The notes beneath the pieces were generated by a model that did no database searches, had not been told where the DNA came from, and worked only from the letters and a program-made list of their open reading frames with translations. A program made the translations under genes and the position numbers. A stretch of 64,000 nucleotides of DNA from Volvox africanus (lineage: Eukaryota > Chlorophyta > Chlorophyceae > Chlamydomonadales > Volvocaceae), in the NCBI GenBank assembly GCA_030268105.1, contig BSDZ01000086.1, positions 2,806,501 through 2,870,500 of the forward strand, read 5' to 3'. Positions 46,644 through 56,318 of the stretch are shown here, piece after piece. Within the stretch, counting starts at the first letter, position 1. The number at the start of each line of letters is the position of its first letter.

Positions 46644-48772
46644 GGGCACTAGAATTCTGTACATGGACCGAGAGGGGATGGAATGTTGACAGAACACCCT
46701 AGGAGACTGGAAAACCTCACGTTGAACTGCAAACATTGCAGGTTGGTTCTTCTCATGTCCCTTCGGCTGCCCATCGCGTACCTCGACTGCGGCACGCACA
46801 AGGCTCCCTCCTGAATGTGCAGTCAACTTATCGCAGCCCTTTTCGTCGGACCGCATTCGGATATTTGCGCTATTACATAATATGCCCTTGTACATCAGCG
46901 TCCCTCACACGCACACAATCCTTCTCCACGCTACCTGCAGCAACCCCCCCTACCTCCGACAAATCCTTTGATACAGGTCATGTTGGCCTTCGCGGCTTTG
47001 CGGTACCAGCCGGAGGGCCCCTTCCTGCGGGCTTACTATTCGCAGCTGTACGCACGCCTGCCACTGGCGGATGACCAGGACCTGGCCACGTACGCGCAAG
47101 CTGCTGCACTGTTGGACCGGGTCATTCGCCAAGACTTCATGCAGGTGAATGCACTCATGCACCTCCACCATTGGGTTAATGGGGCGTTGGTGCTAGAGCC
47201 ACCCAAGAGCCCGGTGTTATCCCTTAGACGCGTCTGAAGGGACGTGCCAGTCGGCTCCATGCACGCACTCTGCGACGAGCTGCTGTCTCTTCCATCCGCT
47301 ATAGAGCTCCCGATGGACTCCCTTCGAACGGCTGTTTGTGAACATGTCGCTTAACACGTACGAAGGCTTTTCGTTTCCGTGAGAAGGATCGCGGTTGGGT
47401 GCTTCGATGCTGAAATGCTGTCAATGATCGAACAAGGTGGGGCCACGGTGCATACCTGCCGTCCGAAAGGGAACCTGACCCTAACCAACAGTACGGCGAT
47501 CTGCTGTACTGCCCATCCCCTCAACCGTTAGTCATTTGTGTCGTACATCTTGTCCCTGGTGCCATGGTCATCCATTGGCCAACCCAGGTGTGCTTCCTCA
47601 CACACGCCTTCGTTCCTAATGATGCAGGAGTTCTTGGCGGAGGTCGTAGAGAAGCTGCCTACCTTCAAGCCTCAACACCTGGCCAACTTGCTGAACGCGA
47701 TGGGGCGCCTTGCCACCCCTACCACCCCCGACCGGGTGCGTGTTCCTCCCGGCTGGGCGTCCACAGTGGCTGACCACGTGGGAGCCAACTTGTCGGGCTT
47801 CAGCGGATCGGCGCTTGCATCGGCAGCATGGGGTCTCAGCATGCTTGGCCACAAAGCCAGGCCGCAGGTAGGATTCGTAGGGATTGCATAAGGCGGCGCA
47901 GCTTTTGGCAGGGTGCACTGGGGAATGTGGAGCCCGTTGGCGGAGGTGCATTTGCGGCACAAGTCCGGGGAGAAGGTGACAGTGAACGGTGGAGCGGTTG
48001 GGTCGGGGCGGGATGTGGTCGCAACTCTTTGTCTTAAGTTCCCGCTAGGCACGTACAGGAGGTTTCTGTAATGCGGTAGTTATGTAAACCGGCGATACGG
48101 CAGTGAAGCTCTCAGGCGGAGCTGTATGGGGAGGTATAACCCTGTGTGTCTGTCCGATCTATAACGCGCCTTTTTTGTACGTAGCGCATCAAAGACTCGC
48201 CTGCCAGCTACACAATAAGCGGCACCTGATGTTCACATCCCCTCTTGCGCAGTTTTTGGATGACCTTTTGTCCGCATCATATGGCAAGCTGCATACGTGC
48301 GGTCCCACCGACCTGATTTTGCTCGTCACGGCTCTTGGTAACTTTGGCTTTGAGCCGATGCCGGGCCGCGAGGCGCTGTGGGCCACTTGGACGGTGGAAT
48401 TTGAACGCTTTGCGGGGCGAAAGGTGTACGACACACGTGGCGTTTGTGATCTCATGGATGCCTTCGCGCGCGTGCCGCGGCCACTTGTCCCCGCTCCCGG
48501 TGGTGCTGGGCTGCGGCCGCGACCACTGCACCCTGACTTTGTGGCGGGCGTTCTTCGGTCCACCCGGATCTACCAGTTACGCAATACATCGCCGAGCCGG
48601 CTGGCAGCTCTGGCGGGCGCGCTTGCGACGTTGGGGGTGCGACCCGACTTTGGCTTCCTATACAACTATGCGCAGGTGCGGCGCAGTCGCTGTACCATAC
48701 ATACAGAGCACCTAATGACCATTGACTGGGGTCAATGCCATGATGAGAGGGGGTAAGCAGAGGACTTCAGTC
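46644..48772 (+). repeat. Inverted segmental duplication 2, right arm
   Basis: Inverted copy of 30399-32527. Borders: 46644 (downstream of TTC, matching from GGGCACTAG) and 48772 (after GGACTTCAGTC). No flanking target duplication or terminal repeat was seen. Confidence 0.93.
46977..48675 (+). pseudogene. OPR gene fragment with three intact exons
   Basis: Exons corresponding to OPR exons 8-10 lie at 46977-47144, 47628-47867 and 48253-48675 with all splice sites and frames preserved. Residue changes noticed are very few, for example Ala to Thr in the 47628 exon (VPPGWAS then TVADHV). Start, N-terminal repeats and C-terminal exons are absent, so it is a partial copy. If transcribed from a chance promoter it could splice normally and encode up to about 277 residues of OPR repeats. 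Confidence 0.8.
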
Positions 48773-49635
48773 CCTACCAGGTAGAATTATTCAGTGCGTG
48801 CCCTGTGGGCGCGTAATTTCTGCTTGGACTTCCTCGACTGCGCCGTTGTTGGCCCGAAAAGAGTGATATCCGGTCCATGGCCAGGAGTGGACTTTACAAG
48901 GCCGCGACAACCGTCACGTTTCTACCAATCATCCCTATGTCATGTCCGCCTGCATGACGTGTATCCACTTCAGCGCACACACGAAAGGATGATTCGGCAT
49001 CTGTGTCCGTACGACGTACAAGCGCATGGTCTGATACATCTATTTCGGGCACGAAATATTGAAGCTTGCCCTCCAGCAAGAGAAGCTAGTACTTGGCAAG
49101 TGCATTGCAATGACCCACAATACAATGCGCCACGTGTTAAAAGGTCTGATGAACTATATATCTGCAAAACAAGCAGTTGACAAAGCACGCAGCTCTATAC
49201 GAAGCAAGTGGGAAAATGCTAAACAAACCTACAAATTCTGCGGCACTGACTCGACCAGGACGTGAGCGGACTGGTAACGACGCGATGTGCCTAACTGATA
49301 ACGACAGCTTAGCTCCCTTCCGCAGCAAACCGCACGCCGCAACCCCCAGCTGGCCTGCCATTGGCAAAGGGCACCTCACCTGCCCGCTGATACTGTATAT
49401 ACTGTATATACTGTATATACCACCAGCCAACTTCAGTGCCGTACCTTGTACGCCAATATACATAGCCCGCACCAGAAAGGGCGTTATCTGCCGTCGCATA
49501 CCTTGCACAGTTTCATGATCGCTCTGACAAAGTCCTCGGTCCATCCTAGCCCTGGACCGAATATGAAGTTTTGTACGTCACCCAATAGGTAGGCTTTGGC
49601 CAAAAGGCGCCCGTTCACTTTCCCGCTCTCGCTTC
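48773..49635. other. Spacer with short tandem repeat
   Basis: Unique DNA after the OPR copy. It contains about three 9-bp units (ATACTGTAT) at 49391-49420. No gene was recognised. The 3' UTR of the EF-hand-like gene should lie at the right end. Confidence 0.5.
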
Positions 49636-50579
49636 TCATTGCACCGTCGCCGCAACGCCATCCCCCATCACAATCGCCGTAATGAGCTGCTCTAGCTGTA
49701 GGTAGTTAATGCGACCGCGTGAGTCCTTGGTAAGCGCACGCTCCAACGCCAGGTACTCCGCGCGGCTGAGCTCCAGGCCAGCGCGCTTGGCAGCGGTCAT
49801 GAAGCCGGCAGTGGTGATCCAGCCATCAGGGCTGTGCAAATGGTAGCCCCGGCAGGCATCCAGCAAAGCCGGTAGCACCGGTGATACCACATGGGCGACG
49901 GCGTGGAGCTCCTGTGAGGGAGCAGGAAGCGGGGAAGATGGGAGGGAGGTTGGAGTTGGGAGGGAAACACCGTTCACAAGAAACCCAATTAAAAGACGTG
50001 TCGTGGGGATGTGTCTCGATGTAAAGATAGGAGCAACGTCCACCTCCCGTGGCAATATACGGACGGGATAGATAATGATATGGTGCAAAAGTGCGCTGCT
50101 GAACTATCAAAAGTAATGCGATGCTGTCCGTACTCACGTCCAGTGCGGGGTCTTCTGTAGGGACGTATTGTGGCTGTACGAAGGACGGACCCCGAAGTGT
50201 GCCGGGGGGAAGTTGTGGCCGTTCCTGCGTGTGGTGCGTGCTAATGGCCATCTCCGTATTGCCCCCTGTGTGTACGATGGAGCCATTAAGGATGCGGCCC
50301 ACGTACTCCTGCGTGGAAATGGCTGATATCTGTTGAGCAACGACGTGATGCAGACGCAACGAACCCGTATCGTACCTTAGGATGGCTGTAGGAATGGGTT
50401 TGCTCCGTTTTCCAAGGCGTTTGCCGATTTCCCTTGTATGTGAAGATTCCTTCTTGAAAGTTAGGGATGCCGGCGTCTGTTTGGGGGGCCCGCGTGACCT
50501 CGTAGCCCTCCATCCTCTTCATGGACTCATCTAATGGGTTCATTGTGAGCGACATTGTTTGGTTTCCTGTGGCATCCAT
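49636..50579 (-). CDS. Small EF-hand-like protein, possibly axonemal
   Basis: Three exons with agreeing phases: 50579-50376, 50329-50138 and 49911-49636, giving 223 residues. The N-terminal part (MDATGNQTMSLTMNPLDESM, later GIFTYKGNRQTPWK) is hydrophilic with Pro/Thr/Tyr-rich turns, the style of short proteins that line or coat axonemal microtubules. The C-terminal exon is helical and contains DGWITTAGFMTAAKRAGL and KDSRGRINYLQLEQLI, two helix-loop-helix segments resembling degenerate EF-hands; the second loop D-S-R-G-R-I-N-Y lacks most calcium ligands. I do not recognise the family. The ciliary role is a guess from composition. Confidence 0.65.
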
Positions 50580-50907
50580 CGCTACGTATAGAACGAGCTA
50601 TGAACAAGCACTCGTGGAAACCCAGTACCAGGCTAGCAATAAGAAATCAACTAGTAAAGTTACTGCTTGAAATGGTGATCAGGAGCGGATATGACGGGAT
50701 TATCAGGTCCATAAGCAAATATTTAAAAGCAAAGTATTTCCTTGAGACATTCCGATGCAGTACTGGTAAAGGCCGACCGTCATCGAAGGAGTTACGGCAA
50801 ACTTGATGGTCTACTTCGGCATAGGTTTTACTCTGCGTGGTGCATTACCAATCGTTGAGTACTCGAAGGAGGCTATATGGCTCTTAGATGAGGACCCAGT
50901 TGAGGCT

Positions 50908-53900
50908 TTACAAGAGGTCGAAAAATCGTTCCAATCCCTGTCCCAATTCCCAGATTGAAATACCGACGTTATATTCTCGAGCAATCTGCATGGGCGCAGA
51001 AAAGAAAACCCTGTGACAAGACGGAAATACATTGACCGGACAACCGACACCCGCGAATGGTTTCGCTCTTTTGCAGGTGCAGTAACAGACAACTGAGAAG
51101 CACACTCAACCGTGATCATTCAGCATTCTTAGTACATATCATATATCATAAGGGACATATATTGTAAGGAACGGATGAAAGCCTGACTGATAACGAGTGA
51201 GCCTGACCATCGACTGCTGGTTGTGGTCCTTGATTGAATTTCGTCCCAAGGTCACAGATAAACATACCGATGTATCTGGCCACTTCATTAAACCCAAGGA
51301 CGCAACCCACAACGACTATCACTCAATCAATGACAGCTCCCACCCGCAGCAGCGCCGGATGGCCCTAACCACAAGAATCCACGCTCACCTGCAGCCTCAT
51401 CTCTAGAGCTCGCGGTGTTGGGTACCACACCGTGTGCTGGTATCCCTCTCGGTCCTTGCAGGCATGAAGGTGAAGGCATGGCGAGAATTGAGGAAGTTAC
51501 ACGCGGCGTATCACGTCTGACCACGATCCACATGCATGCAGCTACCAATAGCTCGCCCAACACACCAGCAACTAGAGCAAACATGTCCTCCCGTGCTTGG
51601 GTTCCCCCTCCCATATGCCCTCCGCCTGAAGCCGCACCTTATACTGGAAGGAGTGCTCCTCGAAATCGGTCGACCAGCTGAACACCGGCTGGTGACGCTG
51701 CAGGAGTCCCATCAGGTCGTTGGCGGTGACGGCACTAAGGCCCTGGCGCTCCGGAGCAAAGTCCCAGCCGTAAAAATTGATCCCGAGCAGGATCTTGCGG
51801 AGGGCATTCTCGGTCAAGGCCGGGATGGAGGCGGCAGTAGCCATAGCTGCGACGGAGGAGGGAGCCGCTCACGGTTGCAAGGATATGTCGTGAACGGATG
51901 GGGGCTGCACCCATGCTCCTCAGATATGTGGATGGTGAATAAGTTGGATGAATAGCTCTACACAGAGTTCTTTCTGGATAAAGTGATCAGGACCTTCGGA
52001 AGTACAGGTAACGTCTCGTAGGTGCGCAGGAAAGGCAAGTGCTAGGAAAGGTCATCTGAACACATAGCCCAAATGGCTAAGTACAAATACAGAGTGATCG
52101 GACCCTAAGTAAAACTCACGCAGCTTGCCGGTAGCCAGCTGAAGGTTCATGTTCACCCAATCGATGGGTGCGTTAGGCCCAGCGTGACCTTGCGACGTAC
52201 TGAAGTCGTATGTCATTACGCTGAAGCCGTCCACAAAATTGGAGAGCTGCAGCAGTGGTTACAGGTGGCAACAAGCTGTTGTTGCCAGTGACCATTGTGG
52301 TTGTACTATCATCAGGAATCGGTGGTGGTGGTGATAGTCGGTGTGGTTGTGGTAGTCGGTGTGATGGTCGTGGTGCTGGCGTGGTGGAATTAGGACACAG
52401 CCACGCGGATGCCGCAAATGGACGGGGGGCGAGAACCCCTCTCGCGCACCGTCTATCTCGCTGTACTGCCTCCCCCCAAAAGGTCAGCGTAGTCCCTATC
52501 CTGCACAAAGACCTCTGCGATATACTGCATGCCACATATCGCTACAGCTGTTGGGAGGTTCGTCCTGGGCCAAAGCGATAAGCCCCCACGTACCTCATCG
52601 AGATCCTTGGTTTCAATCCATGGGGTCTTCTCCCCGGCGGGGTAAATGGGCGGCACTGCCAAGTACAGCTTCTGCAGGGATGGCGGGAAAGAGGGACAAC
52701 ACGCAGCGGGGAACGGAGTGTGCAGGCGTCGCGGGGTGTGGCGGGGCGGGAAGGGGCGCGAGGTTGGGTCGGCAGGTAGGATAGCTGGTGTACGGGTGCA
52801 GGAACAGACCAGCAATAGATCGGTTTCCAATCAGACAGTTTCAAATAAACCTCCCTGCCCCATCCTCGGACCATTTGAAGACTTTCCCAGCAGCCGCTGC
52901 GGCGCTGTCCTCAATTTAGTTCCCTGCCTGCAAATGTCGTGCTTGTGTCTTTCGCTGCTCCCATTTATCTATCCAAGCCACTTTCATCTGTCTGTGCTAC
53001 CTTATTCCCCAGATCGCGGAGCATCTGTCCCAGCGCCTCCAGCAGCGACATAGCGGCTGCCCGAAATTGCTGGTTGGATAGTCCATTGAAAGACTTCCAG
53101 GCAGCCCACGTTTCAAGGACCTGTGTGGCCAAGGGGTGCAGGCGAATGAGGATTGGAGAAATTTGCTAAGTCAAAGCAAAAGGAACCGGTTAGGGCTGGC
53201 CAAGTGCAGGACGCCGGTGCGAGTTAGAGGGTAATAACTGGGTAAGGGAATTCAACGTTTGTTTGTTGCGACTGGCAACCGTGTTCACAGGGTCATTGCC
53301 GCTTAAGGGGCTCCCAAAGGCGGAAACTTAAGCCACAACCGCACGCGACACGCAGTCTCTTTGCAGGTGTAAATCGACATATCCCACCAAGCCATCGAAG
53401 CCGTGCTCCAAGACCGTTGAACGGATGGCCTCCAGCAAAGCCTGCGGGTTCTGGAGCATCTCCACGTGCTGCAGCGGCTCCGCCTCAACAATGAAGCGAG
53501 GCACCACCAGCGGACCCTTCCCGCCCTGTGACGCGCAGTTGCAAGCAGCGAACCAGTGTGGGAAAGCAGGTCATGGGCCTAGTGGGGCCATGTCTACCAG
53601 GGGGGCACCCTAAGAGTGTATGTGTGTGTGTGTGTGTTTATGGCGCCCGACCAGGACGCCCATGCGCTTTCAATCCTAATTACCACCTGCATTGGCACGG
53701 CATACCAGGAGTTACCCCTCCCCCACTACGCCGGATTATCCCGTCACTCCATGACTCGTCTGGATTACACAAGATCTTGCTGGCTGTCGTGTTATTTATA
53801 ACATTTCATGATGAGGTATATGCATTCATCAGGGCTCGAATCAGCGTCTCGGCATGCAGCCAATAACTTTCTTCCGCATTCGTGCGGCCGCTGTCTTCCC

Positions 53901-56019
53901 GTTGAACCCGTGTTGCATGTAACCTTGAGTTCCGAACAACCGAGGCATCCTGGGCCCAAGCACACCTGCTTGAGCTCCGAAATCCATGTCTGGTTGACTT
54001 CGTGCGTCCCCTGCATGGATTGACATCGAGTACCGAAAAAGCAGCCTTAAAGTGAGAGCTCGATAACGTGGCCCGTGAGCCATGGACGGGTTAATTGAGG
54101 CAGCCGTGCGGATGCCGGGAAGAGGGAGATGTCAGCTACAGTTCAACACCGGGGCCGCCACCCTGCTGCGTTCGAGTTCGCGTTCGCAAGCGCACCCAGG
54201 CTCCAGGACCCGATACCAGCAAGCGCGCTACTCGTTGCGGATCTTGGCTTATACGACTGGCTGCTTAGTCAGAACTGCCCCGTCCCCGGTTCCATGGCAT
54301 TGCGATCTTGGTCGTCCAGTCCACTCTTCACAGTACACGGATGGACCCGGGCCCCAGCGCCCCTTTCCCTGAGCAGGCCCACAGCGGACGGACAACGCGC
54401 AACGCTCGACTTTGCGGTTGAGCAAAGAACACACCAAGATGTCGGGCGCCTTTTGACCCTCCTGTTGCTTGATTTGAAACCAAACTGGTGCCACGGCGTC
54501 TAGTTTGAGGCGGAAGGTCACGGCATTGGCGTAGCCGGCTCGGTTCCTGCGGACAGAAGGGGGTTCCTTTTAGCGATAAAAGGGTATGTACACATATTTG
54601 CGATGTTCGGATTTGAGAAGTTCGGGTTGGTTTACCGTGTCTGGAGTTTCATCAGGGGGAGCATCAGGGGTACATCGATGCATGCGCAAATGCATCTCAT
54701 GAATAAGGTGATACGCGCTGATGCCGCCGCCGTCCGGATTTGGGATGGAAGGGCTACCCTCCGCGGCACGGAGCGCCCCGCGGTCTCACAGGCAGGCCTC
54801 CGCCGCTCAACAATCTCCCAAACGCGGCGCCATGCGCTCACAGCAACACATAAAACCACAGCACATCATACACTCCGCGCCTTGAAGGCTGGCTCATGCG
54901 TCGCTCACTGACTCGCATTCCGATGCGCAGAGCTATAGAACGACATGCGCTGTTACAACGTAGCTCGGGTCACCGCTCACCGCTCACGGGGGCCTCATGA
55001 GTCCGTGCCTCCCCCGAACGGAAAATACCCACCAGGGTGTCACGTAACCCAGTACGAAGTTGTTGAAGCGTTGCGATGCAGTGTCCTCAAAGTACTCCCT
55101 GCCCCTCTGCGGTTAGGTGTCGGGCAGGCGGAAAGGAGGGGCGGTCGAAAGGATCTCTTGGCATTACCACGGCTCACGGCCGACCCCGCATGAACCCGGG
55201 GGTCAAACTGTCTGACGGAACTCTGGACGTCCGGACTTTCCTTGACGGACGCTGTGGTTGCTGAAAACACTGGCGGTGTTACTCGAACAGGAAACAAGGG
55301 CCAAGTACGGCAGGACAAGGGACGCGATGAGTCACAAAACGCTTCACGATATGGCATATCGTGGTATCTTTACCGCGTCGTTACAAAGGATGGGCCTTAC
55401 GGGGCCCCAATGGTTCGGCTCAGTGGCGGAGTCGACAGCTGTGCCTTGGCAGCAGCTACCATCAGGAATTAGCGAAAAAGAAGCATGAGTGAAGTATTTA
55501 GCCGCAACGTCTCAATCGTTCTGTCACCATGTTGCCGCCGTTGTACATGCCCTTAGGTCCTCCCCAGGAGGGTATCTCGTCTGGGCATGTACAACGGCGG
55601 CAACATGGTGACAGAACGTTTGAGACGTTGCGGCTAGATCCTTCACTGCTTCGGGGAGGGATGGATGCGTGGAATCGCACCTCCATCAGGGTGACGTACG
55701 ACAGCTCCGTCTCAATGAGGCCCGAATCCCAGACCTGCTCGTCCGTGGGGCCTGCATGCCGCCGAGGATTCGGGACCGTAAAGCTAGCGGACAGGATGCA
55801 GGGCAGCATAGACTTTGCGGAGAGCATACAGTGGTGGTTCAAGCCTGGGAATCACCATCAGGGCCATGGGGTTCGTTGCTTACCAGTGCGGGTCTCGACT
55901 TGTCGTGACGCGCGGGCCTGCCTCCTCTTGGCGCACTCAACGCTGCGGGCAGAACAGAGCAGCAACAACAGAAGCGCCGATGCTGCCAGCGCAATGCTGG
56001 TAGCGACGCCGTGGGCCAT
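50908..56019 (-). CDS. CHID1-like GH18 (chitinase-fold) secreted protein
   Basis: Twelve exons with consistent phases: 56019-55884, 55751-55681, 55106-55033, 54546-54435, 54010-53966, 53525-53388, 53120-53001, 52671-52594, 52246-52120, 51846-51638, 51454-51389, 50985-50908; 417 residues, close to the family's usual length. The start MAHGVATSIALAASALLLLL is a clear signal peptide. Family landmarks in order: NNFVLGYVTPWN, VAPVWFQIK, HEVNQTWISELK, HGFDGLVLETWAAW, DGFSVMTYDFS with GPNAPIDW, KILLGINFYGWDF, HTVWYPTPRALEMRLQ and the C-terminal GISIWELGQGLERFFDLL. Family knowledge: CHID1 (stabilin-interacting chitinase-like) proteins bind saccharides in the secretory pathway. The GH18 DxxDxDxE motif is incomplete here (the Asp two before the Glu is Val), as in animal CHID1, so glycan binding may matter more than catalysis. 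Its start faces the Topors-like gene. Confidence 0.9.
53618..53637. repeat. TG microsatellite
   Basis: A TG run of about 20 bases in the intron between GH18 exons 5 and 6. Confidence 0.9.
55499..55636. repeat. Intronic foldback: 54-bp arms, 30-nt loop, TA at both ends
   Basis: Arms 55499-55552 and 55583-55636 are inverted copies with one mismatch; the loop is 55553-55582. The unit runs from GCCGCAACGTCTCAA to its complement, with TA as the outermost base pairs on both sides. It lies in the second intron of the GH18 gene. Two readings: a miniature foldback transposon of the TA-inserting (Tc1/mariner-like) kind, or a precursor hairpin for small RNAs, which in volvocine algae are often long, near-perfect and intronic. 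Confidence 0.85.
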
Positions 56020-56318
56020 GTTCGTGATCGGCCTCCGCGACAGGAGTAGACACGCTTGCGCGACAGACAATTGGCAGGGCAGTGCTTTGGCTTTTATCTA
56101 TTGTATGTGGGACTATTATGGTAAGCATTAATCTTTAAGAGAAAGGTACAATTGAAGAGTAACGTGTACATGCAACACCAATAACCAAGATTGGTATTGT
56201 ACGACAGTCAGTTGTTTCTAGGTTCCGTCTTCCGTGCTTGCATTATCGGTTTATTACATGTGTCAAACTCGTAAGATTTTTCCCCATAAGATGATATTAA
56301 GGACACATGACGAACTAA
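56020..56318. promoter_or_regulatory. Divergent (bidirectional) promoter interval
   Basis: Only about 299 bp separate the start codons of the GH18 gene (minus) and the Topors-like gene (plus), so both promoters and 5' UTRs must fit here. The stretch is AT-rich relative to its neighbours. I would not assign individual elements. Confidence 0.5.

Noticed and set aside
55258..55488. 76-codon plus-strand frame inside the GH18 gene
   Set aside because: It lies opposite an intron of a well-supported gene and has no recognisable motif.
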